Positions 52,058 to 59,817 of a DNA stretch of 64,000 nucleotides are shown piece after piece (position 1 is the stretch's first letter; every line of letters begins with the position of its first letter). Source of the DNA: Gilliamella sp. wkB7 (GTDB taxonomy: Bacteria; Pseudomonadota; Gammaproteobacteria; Enterobacterales; Orbaceae); NCBI RefSeq assembly GCF_001693435.1, contig NZ_CM004509.1:1798001-1862000 (forward strand), in the 5' to 3' direction. The notes under the pieces are model-generated. The model searched no databases. It saw only the letters and a list, made by a program, of their open reading frames with translations, and was not told the DNA's origin. A program made the position numbers and the translations under genes.

Positions 52058-52954
52058 CTATAAGCATCCAACTAATTTACCTAATATGCCAATTACCACG
52101 GTTAAACCAATTAATTTTACAGGTGAGAAATTACGTTTCATTAAATAATAGACAATTAACGTAAATCCTAATGGTAATAAATTTGGCATAAGTTTATCTA
52201 GAACATCGGCTTGTAAAGCGATATGAGCCTTACCCGCATTAATCTCTAATGGTGTGGATAAATGTACATAAGAGGCTACAAGTGCACCAATAACTGTCAT
52301 GCCGACAATTGATGCTGCATGTGAAATGCGTTTGGTATGGGTTTTCAATAAGGGTAATGCGCTAGTACCAGCATGATAACCATAATGAGCAAGACCAAAA
52401 CGTAATCCAAAATGGACTAAATTAAACATTAATAAAAAAATTATTGGACCAAAAAAACTATTTTCTAGTGCTAATGAAGCACCAATTCCAGCACAAATAG
52501 GCAACAATGTTAACCAAAATAATGCATCACCAATACCACCTAAAGGCCCCATTAAGGCAACTTTAACTGAACGAATTGTTGAAATATTTTCTTTGCCTTT
52601 TTCCATAGCTAAAACTAAACCAGACAAAAAGGTAACATCGAAAGGATGGACATTGATAAACTCCATATGCATATGCATAGAGTTTTTTAAGTCATCTGAA
52701 TTTTTATGAATTTTTCTTAGCGCAGGTAAAATAGTATAAAGCCAACCACCAGCTTGCATACGTTCATAATTGAACGAAGCTTGTAGAGCTAAAGAACGAA
52801 ATGCCATTCGATTAATGTCAACTTTAGTTAATGCTACACTTTGGCTTTGATCAATATAAGTATCGGTTGATACTTTGCTTGTTGCTAGTGCTTGTTCCAT
52901 GCGTTTTTCTGCTTTAGCAGCCATTATTTTATCATTTTCGTCATTAAATCCCAT
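52058..52954 (-). CDS. agaE: Mannose-family PTS EIID (GalNAc)
   Basis: 298-residue EIID membrane component, with an N-terminal cytoplasmic part and C-terminal membrane helices. Family motifs: FNYERMQAGGWLYTILPALR, VALMGPLGGIGDALFWLTLL. It forms the sugar channel with EIIC, whose gene overlaps by 11 bp. Naming as AgaE (GalNAc) rather than AgaD (galactosamine) depends on the presence of agaA. Confidence 0.88.
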   Translation of the reverse strand: MGFNDENDKIMAAKAEKRMEQALATSKVSTDTYIDQSQSVALTKVDINRMAFRSLALQASFNYERMQAGGWLYTILPALRKIHKNSDDLKNSMHMHMEFINVHPFDVTFLSGLVLAMEKGKENISTIRSVKVALMGPLGGIGDALFWLTLLPICAGIGASLALENSFFGPIIFLLMFNLVHFGLRFGLAHYGYHAGTSALPLLKTHTKRISHAASIVGMTVIGALVASYVHLSTPLEINAGKAHIALQADVLDKLMPNLLPLGFTLIVYYLMKRNFSPVKLIGLTVVIGILGKLVGCL

Positions 52955-53726
52955 CTTCTACCTCCACAGAACTTGCCCGTACTGATTTGTCATTGTCGTT
53001 GTTAACTCGGCTATAATTAAAGAAATCAATCATTGCAATTGCTAAAGCGCCTAATGCAATTGCTAATATTGGCAAGTTAAGGTATGTCACGCCAAGGAAA
53101 CCTAAAATGAAATAGGCAATATAGGTTTTTTTCATCATAATTTTCATTAACATAGCAAAACCGATTGCGGGCATCATTCCACCGGCAACGCTTAATCCAT
53201 CAAGTAACCATTGTGGTGATTTTTTTACTAAATCTGTTGCTACATCAGCACCAAAGTAAATTGGTAAAAATGCGACAATGAAATAAAAGCAAAACAGGAT
53301 AATCATGCCAAGGTAATTGACCCACTCAATACCTTTGAAATTAAGTTGATCAACATAGCGATCACATTTGTGCATCATTGGTGAATAGATAGTAAATAAA
53401 ATAGTGATGCAACCTTGTACCGCTATAGCAAATGGAACGGCAATACCAATGGCAACTTTAGGATCGGCATGAGTTAAAATTGCAAAACTTGTACCAATTA
53501 CGCCACCAATAACAACATTAGGTGGTTGTGCTCCAGCCAATGGTACCATTCCCATCCAAACAAGTTCTAATGAACCACCAACATATAATCCTGTTTTTAT
53601 ATCACCTAAAATCAATCCCACTAAAGGACCAATTACAATAGGTCTATGTAAATGAGTTAGACCATCGAATAAATCTACACCAGCGATACCTGCTAGTAAT
53701 CCAATTAATAATGCATCGATTAACAT
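52944..53726 (-). CDS. agaW: Mannose-family PTS EIIC (GalNAc)
   Basis: 260-residue polytopic EIIC with the mannose-family N-terminus (LLAGIAGVDLFDGLTHLHRP) and GGSLELVWMGMVPLAGAQPP. It translocates the amino sugar with EIID. It lies 14 bp after the EIIB gene and overlaps the EIID gene. Could equally be called AgaC. Confidence 0.88.
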   Translation of the reverse strand: MLIDALLIGLLAGIAGVDLFDGLTHLHRPIVIGPLVGLILGDIKTGLYVGGSLELVWMGMVPLAGAQPPNVVIGGVIGTSFAILTHADPKVAIGIAVPFAIAVQGCITILFTIYSPMMHKCDRYVDQLNFKGIEWVNYLGMIILFCFYFIVAFLPIYFGADVATDLVKKSPQWLLDGLSVAGGMMPAIGFAMLMKIMMKKTYIAYFILGFLGVTYLNLPILAIALGALAIAMIDFFNYSRVNNDNDKSVRASSVEVEDGI

Positions 53727-53740
53727 AGTTTGCTCCTAGG

Positions 53741-54229
53741 TTAGGATTGATCAATTAGATCTATTATTTTTTCACCAGCCTCATCTGGTACACGGCGAAT
53801 CTCACACGTTACACCTAATCGTTCAAGTTCTTTAAAAGCAGCGATATCTTCTTTATCAACAGATACTGTTTTATGAATTTGTTTTTTTCCTTCCGAAAAA
53901 TGCATATTACCTACGTTAACAAATTTGATAGGTACACCTCCTTTAACGAGAGTTAAAACATCTTGTGGTGTTTTACAAACAATAAATATTTTTTGTCGTT
54001 CTGCTGCTTTGCCAATAATGTTGATGGTTTTTTGTAAAGTAAAATAACGGGTTTGTATTCCTTCTGCGATAACCATATCCATAAGATTTTGTTGAACGGG
54101 ATCTTGTGCAGCATTATCATTAGCAACTAATAATAAATTAGCCCCAAGTGCATTGACCCAAGTTACACCAACTTGACCATGAACTAAGCGATTATCAATG
54201 CGTGTCATAAGAATATTCGGAGTGCTCAT
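53741..54229 (-). CDS. agaV: Mannose-family PTS EIIB (GalNAc)
   Basis: 162-residue EIIB with the phospho-histidine in TRIDNRLVHGQVGVTW (about H17). It carries NVGNMHFSEGKKQI, typical of the GalNAc/galactosamine branch. From memory, the N-terminal segment is closer to AgaB and the middle (DPVQQNLMDMVIAEGI) closer to AgaV, so it may be an ancestral or mixed form. It follows agaS by 43 bp. Confidence 0.88.
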   Translation of the reverse strand: MSTPNILMTRIDNRLVHGQVGVTWVNALGANLLLVANDNAAQDPVQQNLMDMVIAEGIQTRYFTLQKTINIIGKAAERQKIFIVCKTPQDVLTLVKGGVPIKFVNVGNMHFSEGKKQIHKTVSVDKEDIAAFKELERLGVTCEIRRVPDEAGEKIIDLIDQS

Positions 54230-54272
54230 ATGTTTTACATCCTTCGTTTTGTGATAATGGGATACTTTAAAT

Positions 54273-55436
54273 TTAGTTAAATGGGTAAATAGTAACGCCT
54301 TTTACCACTCGATTAACTTCACCTGTTGGACAAGGATTATCAGGCGTTAAACCATGATTTAATGATTTCTCAAAGGCGAGCATCTGGGCAAAAACAAGAT
54401 ATGGGAAGATCAGCCAGCAATCCGCAAAATTACTATTTACTGCAAGTATATTTTGTTTATCGGTACTATTTTTTCCGCTTAACGCAAGTACATCCATTGC
54501 GATATGGTCATTAACTAATTCATTTAATAAATCAGTGTCATATTGATTAATATAATGATCGTTAGAGAAGAAACAGACGACTAAACTTTGTGAATTAATC
54601 ATGAATTTAGGGCCATGACGTAAACCTAAAATAGAATCAAATCGAGAAGCTATTTTACCCGCTGTTAATTCAAGAATTTTTAATGCAGACTCTTGGGCGA
54701 TACCAGTAAAACAACTACTACCGACATAGATAACTCTTTCATGGTTTTTATGTGCTAATTGTTTAGTTATTTCCTGCCAACTTTCTATTTTTTGTTCACA
54801 AATATTAGCAATTTCCATTACTGCTTCATGTGCTTCTACATGATCAATATTTCCCAAAAGGAGTAATGTTGCAAGCATCATACTACTAATACTTGATGTC
54901 ATAGCAAAACCTAAATCATGAGCACCATCTGGCATAACCAGTTGAAGAATACGATTTGATGAATTGTTATTAGTTGCATAATCGTTTAAAGCACAGTTTG
55001 GGTTACATATTAAAAATAAGTGATAACAATCAGAAACTAATTCATCTGCTAATTTAACCGTTGCCACACTTTCAGGACTATTGCCTGAACGAGCAAATGA
55101 CACCACTAATGTTTTTTTATTTGGTGAAAGATATTGTAATGGGTCAGCAACAATTTCAGTTGTACCATAGGCATGAACGTTTCGATGGGTATGCTCCCTT
55201 AACCAAGGTGCAAGCGCAACGCCACCAAAAGCTGATGAACCAGCTCCAGTCAAAATAATTTCTAAATTTGGATCCGCCAGTAAAGGTTCTAAAAATGTTT
55301 GTAATTGATCTCTGTTTTGTTCAATTAACTGTAATAAATCACGCCAAATTTTAGGTTGTTGACAGATTTCTTTAGCAGTGTGTTCTGCGCCGTGTTTTTT
55401 TAGCCAATCTAATGAATAATTTAAATACTGTTGCAT
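54273..55436 (-). CDS. agaS: Galactosamine-6-phosphate deaminase/isomerase AgaS
   Basis: 387-residue SIS-domain protein. The phosphosugar-binding loops are visible as GAGSSAFGG and SFARSGNSPES in the first SIS domain and YVGSSCFTGIAQESALKILE in the second; LRHGPKFMIN is typical. AgaS deaminates galactosamine-6-phosphate to tagatose-6-phosphate. No agaI is present, in line with AgaS being the essential enzyme. First structural gene after agaR. Confidence 0.92.
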   Translation of the reverse strand: MQQYLNYSLDWLKKHGAEHTAKEICQQPKIWRDLLQLIEQNRDQLQTFLEPLLADPNLEIILTGAGSSAFGGVALAPWLREHTHRNVHAYGTTEIVADPLQYLSPNKKTLVVSFARSGNSPESVATVKLADELVSDCYHLFLICNPNCALNDYATNNNSSNRILQLVMPDGAHDLGFAMTSSISSMMLATLLLLGNIDHVEAHEAVMEIANICEQKIESWQEITKQLAHKNHERVIYVGSSCFTGIAQESALKILELTAGKIASRFDSILGLRHGPKFMINSQSLVVCFFSNDHYINQYDTDLLNELVNDHIAMDVLALSGKNSTDKQNILAVNSNFADCWLIFPYLVFAQMLAFEKSLNHGLTPDNPCPTGEVNRVVKGVTIYPFN

Positions 55437-55485
55437 AATTTCGATCCTGCCTTTTGAATAATGATATGGTTAAAAATAAGATCAT

Positions 55486-56268
55486 TTATATATCTGCAAT
55501 TTCCACATTAATTCCTAGTGAATGTAACTGCATTAAATGGTCTTTGGATATTTTTGAATCAGTGATTAGAGTGTTAATAAGATTAATTTTTTCTATCGTG
55601 CAGAAACTTTTTCGACCGAATTTTGTTGAGTCTGTTACTGCAATAATTTGTTCAGAGACTTGGCACATTACTCTATTAACTGAAGCTTCACCAAAATTTG
55701 GAGTTGTAATACCTGCATTGAGATCAAATCCATCAACACCTAAAAATAATTTATTAAAATGGTACATTTTTAATTGTTGCTCCACAGTTGAACCTGAAAT
55801 AGAGTAAGCTTTTTTTCTAATATTACCGCCAGCAATAATCACTTCAATATTTGTATTGATTGATAATTCATAAGCAATGTTAATCGCATTTGTAAAAACG
55901 ACTAAATTCTGTTTTTTACCTAAATATGGCACCATTGCAGCGGTTGTTGAACCTGAATCGAGGATAATTCGATCGCCGTCATTTACCATTTCAGCCGCTT
56001 TTTTAGCAATCTTATTTTTTATAATCGAATTAATGCGGCTTTTATCAAACAGAGGTCTATCAAAAGCAAAAGTTTTATTTATCATTGCTCCCCCATAAGA
56101 GCGTAATACACAGCCTTTTTGCTCTAAATGGCGAAGATCATTACGAATTGTGACTGTAGAGACTTTAAAAAGTTTACTCAATTTATTCACAGACACGGTA
56201 TTTTCTTTACCCAGTAAATGAATGATTTTTTCTCGACGCTGAAGAGTGTTCATGATTTCATTAGTCAT
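55486..56268 (-). CDS. agaR: DeoR-family repressor AgaR
   Basis: 260 residues: helix-turn-helix VSVNKLSKLFKVSTVTIRNDL at about 23-43, then a sugar-phosphate sensor domain (ILDSGSTTAAMVPYL; FLGVDGFDLNAGITTPNF). AgaR represses the GalNAc genes until a phosphorylated amino sugar binds. It starts the operon, 49 bp before agaS. Palindromes of ATTTCATTT type upstream fit the known AgaR operator style. Confidence 0.9.
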   Translation of the reverse strand: MTNEIMNTLQRREKIIHLLGKENTVSVNKLSKLFKVSTVTIRNDLRHLEQKGCVLRSYGGAMINKTFAFDRPLFDKSRINSIIKNKIAKKAAEMVNDGDRIILDSGSTTAAMVPYLGKKQNLVVFTNAINIAYELSINTNIEVIIAGGNIRKKAYSISGSTVEQQLKMYHFNKLFLGVDGFDLNAGITTPNFGEASVNRVMCQVSEQIIAVTDSTKFGRKSFCTIEKINLINTLITDSKISKDHLMQLHSLGINVEIADI

Positions 56269-56379
56269 AAAGTTGCAACTTATTGAGCTTTCATTTTGTT
56301 ATTAGATTTGAACACATGAAAAGGATTGAAAATGATAAATAAGTCACAAAACAGATTATGTATAGAAAAGCCTAAAAAT

Positions 56380-56400
56380 CATTTCATTTGAAATGAAATG
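56380..56400. promoter_or_regulatory. AgaR-type palindromic operator
   Basis: CATTTCATTT and AAATGAAATG are perfectly inverted around a single G. The TTTCATTTCATTTC pattern read across it on the minus strand resembles AgaR boxes. A related GAAATGAAAG...TTTCATTT arrangement lies at 56492-56515. Both are within the 394-bp gap upstream of agaR. Confidence 0.65.
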
Positions 56401-56499
56401 AAAGAATAAAAATAAAATTATATTTTAGATATAAAATTATTATTATTTTTATTCAAATAGTTAATGAAAAGATGAAAAATTATTTGAATAAGAAATGAA

Positions 56500-56537
56500 A
56501 GTATATAATTTCATTTTATAAAGTGATGTCCATCACA
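56500..56537 (-). promoter_or_regulatory. aga operon promoter region with CRP site
   Basis: On the minus strand TGTGA-TGGACA-TCACT (56537-56522) is a good CRP site, followed by a TATACT -10 candidate (56505-56500). A start near 56493 would place CRP close to a class II position and leave a ~225-nt leader before agaR. The spacing is inference; the sites are visible. Confidence 0.5.
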
Positions 56538-56620
56538 AATTTGATCATTAGATTTGAAATAATGATAATTTTGGTGAGATTTAACGTGAAAAATTATTTA
56601 AATGAAGAATTGAGGATGGG

Positions 56621-56655
56621 AAGTTATTGAAACCATATTATAGTTTCAATAACTT
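56621..56655. terminator. 13-bp inverted repeat beyond the ABC-2 permease gene
   Basis: AAGTTATTGAAAC/GTTTCAATAACTT with a 9-base loop lies 8 bp beyond the permease stop codon. T residues follow on the plus strand but not on the minus, so it is an imperfect terminator for the minus-strand genes. Confidence 0.5.
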
Positions 56656-56662
56656 GTATTTT

Positions 56663-57832
56663 TTAATTCAATTCTGGCTCTGCAGCTGTTTTTTTAACTT
56701 GGTTAAAAACTATCATTACAACAAATGCAATAACGGTTAAATAAATAATAAATACTCCATATGTGGACATCATATCAATGAGTGAACGACCACGCATAGC
56801 GATATCACGGAAAAAACGGAATAACCAAACTAAAGGGAAAGCATGACTAACATAATAAGCCCAGATTGGCATAATACCAACAGCCATTGTTGATCCCCCC
56901 ATAATAAAGCCTGGAGGTACTAAAAATACCATTTTACTTGCACCTTCACCTGGATTATTGGTTTTCCAAGAAAGTAAAAAACCTAACCAACCAAATGCTA
57001 ATCCAGTCATAAATATACTCGGTACAAACACGAAGTAGTTACCATCAAAACGTAATTGTCCGAATAAAACAAGTACTGCGGTAATCAAAGTTAATCCGGT
57101 AGTATAAAACAAGGCATAAGGTATTGTTCTTGCTAATAAAGCCACAAAGCCTCTTTCTAAAACGGTATTCCACATTCCAGTAATTTTTAAACGACCTATA
57201 ATCATCAATGATGTTAACCCATATGTTAAAGATGAGAAAAAGTAAACAAAATAGATGATAGTTGAAATTGTTGATGAACTTGCTGGATTAAATAGATTAC
57301 GAGATTTTAGCTGCATAGGTGATAAAGTGGCTTCGGTGCCATCTCGACCAAACCCCAATGACGAAACTTTACCCACACTCAGTTCTGCGCCTAATTCAGG
57401 TATATATTCGTTGAGATTTTGAAGTACTTTAGCATTTTGGGCTTCATTCGTATCATCAGCAAAGTAACCTAAACGAACAGTCTGATCCCCTTTTTTTAAA
57501 CTCTTTTCCAACCCTTTAGGAATATATAAAACACCTAAATTACGATCATGAGAAACTAAAGTTATAGGATTAATAGGCGATCTGATTACTTCCGAAACTT
57601 CAATGTAAGAAGAAGTATTTATTTTACTAATTAATTCAGTCGAATAATTAGAGCCATCAAGGTCTATAACTGCAATTTTACCTTCAAATACTGAACCATG
57701 ACTGAGTACAATAGAGAAAATAAGTGCAACAATAGCGGCTAACCCTATAGCAACTTTGTAATACGGGATAAAGTGGCCTGATAACATTGCATCAAGCTCT
57801 TCTTGAATAGATTTAATGATGTTTTGCATCAT
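56663..57832 (-). CDS. ABC-2 type membrane permease
   Basis: 389 residues with one N-terminal membrane segment (about 25-45), a periplasmic domain of ~140 residues (starting GKIAVIDLDGSNYSTELI) and five or six C-terminal membrane segments, the layout of ABC2_membrane_3/YhgE-like exporters. It overlaps the HlyD gene by 4 bp (ATGA), so the two work together. No ATP-binding subunit or outer-membrane channel gene is nearby. Substrate unknown; likely export of a toxic or envelope compound. Confidence 0.82.
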   Translation of the reverse strand: MMQNIIKSIQEELDAMLSGHFIPYYKVAIGLAAIVALIFSIVLSHGSVFEGKIAVIDLDGSNYSTELISKINTSSYIEVSEVIRSPINPITLVSHDRNLGVLYIPKGLEKSLKKGDQTVRLGYFADDTNEAQNAKVLQNLNEYIPELGAELSVGKVSSLGFGRDGTEATLSPMQLKSRNLFNPASSSTISTIIYFVYFFSSLTYGLTSLMIIGRLKITGMWNTVLERGFVALLARTIPYALFYTTGLTLITAVLVLFGQLRFDGNYFVFVPSIFMTGLAFGWLGFLLSWKTNNPGEGASKMVFLVPPGFIMGGSTMAVGIMPIWAYYVSHAFPLVWLFRFFRDIAMRGRSLIDMMSTYGVFIIYLTVIAFVVMIVFNQVKKTAAEPELN

Positions 57833-58959
57833 TGTTTAACCTCAAGTGTCATTCCAGTTAATAGTTTTGGAATTGATTCCATATATATTCTGACTTGATA
57901 AGATGTTAAATCAGCTTGACCGCGTTCTCGAGTCATGCGTAAATCAGCAAAAGATGGTGCTGCTGTTGCAAAACGAACTTTACCTTTTACTTCTTTGTCC
58001 AGTGCAATCGCATTTGCTGTAACCGTTGTACCCGGTTGGTAGTCATTGACCATTTTTTCATTCACATAAATGTCGATATATTTACGATCGGTTTCTAACA
58101 GTACAGCGGGCGCACCTGTTGGTGCCAATTCACCATCTTCAAACATCAGTTTTAAAACTTTACCATCTTCAGGTGCTTTTAATGTGAGTCTTTGGTAATT
58201 GATTTGCAATTGTTTTAAATCAGCTTCGCCTTGAGCTAACTGTGCCTTGAGTTGTGCTAATTGATTTTGGCGATTTTCAAGCTTTTGTCTAGCAATTGTA
58301 ATCGATTGTAGTGACATGCCAGTAGCATTTTGCGTTTTTTCAAATTGACTGACTTGTTCTGGTGTAGCACCAATCATTAATGTTGATAATTGGCTTTCAA
58401 TTTGGATTACTTGCATTTTGGCTACAACAAAAGCATTACGAGCATTATCAAGTTGTGATTGTGAGTTTCCACCTGTTTTACGTAATTGTGTCTGACGATC
58501 AAACTCAGTACTAGCCAAATTTCTAGCAGATTTCGCCGCTTCTAAACTTGCTTTAACTTCTTCAATTTTACGCCAAGTCGATAGTTCAGAAAGATTGGTT
58601 TCGTTTTCAGTGATTTCAATTGCAGCTTGTTCTTGATTAACTGCTGCTCTTTGGCTATCAACTAATGCTTGTAAGCGATCAATTGCCAATTTTGTATCAA
58701 CGTCCTCTAATTGCATTAAAGGATCCCCTTTTTTAACCATTTGTGATTCTTCCACAAATCGCTTAATGACTTTACCTCCTACATTTTGAAAGGCAACATT
58801 AATTTCATCAGCAGTTAACACTCCTGATTTAATGCTTTTCGCAACTGTTACAGCATCATTGCGGGAGCCCAAAAAGATTAAAAATGATCCAAAAAATAGA
58901 AGAAGTAAAAAGATAACAGGAATTTTGACATTTTTTTTCATATACAGCTTATTTTCCAT
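57829..58959 (-). CDS. HlyD/EmrA-type membrane fusion protein
   Basis: 376 residues: a single N-terminal membrane anchor (about 13-31), a biotinyl-lipoyl half motif (VGGKVIKRFVEESQMVKKGD), a long coiled-coil hairpin (about 85-250, rich in Q, A and E), the second lipoyl half (LKAPEDGKVLKLMFEDGELA) and a beta-barrel. It is a periplasmic adaptor that would link the downstream permease to an outer-membrane channel. The motif TTAGTCAGCTAA lies 4 bp upstream of the start codon. Confidence 0.88.
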   Translation of the reverse strand: MENKLYMKKNVKIPVIFLLLLFFGSFLIFLGSRNDAVTVAKSIKSGVLTADEINVAFQNVGGKVIKRFVEESQMVKKGDPLMQLEDVDTKLAIDRLQALVDSQRAAVNQEQAAIEITENETNLSELSTWRKIEEVKASLEAAKSARNLASTEFDRQTQLRKTGGNSQSQLDNARNAFVVAKMQVIQIESQLSTLMIGATPEQVSQFEKTQNATGMSLQSITIARQKLENRQNQLAQLKAQLAQGEADLKQLQINYQRLTLKAPEDGKVLKLMFEDGELAPTGAPAVLLETDRKYIDIYVNEKMVNDYQPGTTVTANAIALDKEVKGKVRFATAAPSFADLRMTRERGQADLTSYQVRIYMESIPKLLTGMTLEVKQ

Positions 58960-58963
58960 TTAT

Positions 58964-58975
58964 TTAGTCAGCTAA
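58964..58975. promoter_or_regulatory. MarR-type operator candidate before hlyD
   Basis: TTAGTCAGCTAA, an inverted repeat with TTAG/CTAA arms, is followed by TTATT. The same motif with one difference lies before marR at 59535-59546. Confidence 0.5.
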
Positions 58976-59014
58976 TTATTTAATTAAAAAGAATGACTTC
59001 AATTTTCATTGAAG

Positions 59015-59515
59015 TCAGCTATTTCGTAATAATTTACGCAACATAAGTATTAAAGATTCTTGTTCTTGCGGGTTTAGTACCTGCGCAAAAGCACGAATCG
59101 ATTTAAGGTGATCGGGTAATGCATTTTGAATAAGTGTTATTCCTGCTTCTGTCAAAGTTATCAAACGTGAACGACCATCTTCATCGTTTTTTGTCATGGA
59201 TATTAATGGATTTGATACGGTTAACATCCGCTTAACCATAACTGATACGGTTGCCGGAGTTACTCCTATACGCAGTGCGAGATCGCCAGCACTGGTTTCA
59301 CCTTCTGAATATAATGACATTAACAAAGCAAACTTACCTTCAGAAACATCATAATCTTTAGTCAGTTGTGCATAAATATTTGAACGGATCAAATCAGCTG
59401 TTGTTATCAAACTTAAAACTAGGTCAACACCAGATACGTCAATGATATCATCATTAAATCTTTGTGCTCGTGCTAATGTCTCACGAGATGGAAGCTTTCT
59501 TGACTTATAATTCAA
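59015..59515 (-). CDS. MarR-family transcriptional regulator
   Basis: 166-residue winged-helix protein: LVLSLITTADLIRSNIYAQL dimer helix, SEGETSAGDLALRIGVTPAT recognition region and the wing with DEDGRSRLITLTEAG. It probably represses itself and the hlyD-permease pair 55 bp downstream. The only plausible in-frame start is TTG at 59515, with GAG about 11 bases upstream; a nearby ATG is in another frame and soon stops. The inducer is unknown. Confidence 0.87.
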   Translation of the reverse strand: MNYKSRKLPSRETLARAQRFNDDIIDVSGVDLVLSLITTADLIRSNIYAQLTKDYDVSEGKFALLMSLYSEGETSAGDLALRIGVTPATVSVMVKRMLTVSNPLISMTKNDEDGRSRLITLTEAGITLIQNALPDHLKSIRAFAQVLNPQEQESLILMLRKLLRNS

Positions 59516-59534
59516 TTATCATTACTCAATTTAA

Positions 59535-59546
59535 TTAGTCGGCTAA
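59535..59546. promoter_or_regulatory. MarR-type operator candidate before marR
   Basis: TTAGTCGGCTAA, 19 bp before the marR start codon and followed by TTATACTAATT. It differs by one base from the motif before hlyD. Apart from this and the NarL site, no feature is recognised in the 302-bp gap 59516-59817. Confidence 0.5.
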
Positions 59547-59707
59547 TTATACTAATTTAATATTAATTGGCAATCATTTTCACTGGTTTTTTATATCTGT
59601 TAACGATTAATTAATAAGCGCATTTTTAAGATGGTTATAACATTTTTAATTTTACTTATATGTTCAATTGCCATAACATAATGATATTAAATAATATTGT
59701 TTAAGAT

Positions 59708-59723
59708 TACTACTTTAGTAGTA
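59708..59723. promoter_or_regulatory. NarL/NarP 7-2-7 site before nirB
   Basis: TACTACT-TT-AGTAGTA fits the TACYYMT heptamer inverted with a 2-bp spacer exactly, the arrangement bound by both NarL and NarP. It lies about 95 bp before the nirB ATG, within activating distance of a promoter. No convincing FNR box was found. Confidence 0.7.
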
Positions 59724-59817
59724 ACCCTTGAGAGTAGTTATATTCTGTATAAAGTTTCATACAATGGGAATAGTCTCAAAATTGATTATTTAAATTAGAA
59801 TAAATTGGAGCTTTTGT

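Noticed and set aside
59516..59817. FNR box before nirB
   Set aside because: No sequence close enough to TTGAT-N4-ATCAA was found by eye; AT-rich look-alikes were not convincing.
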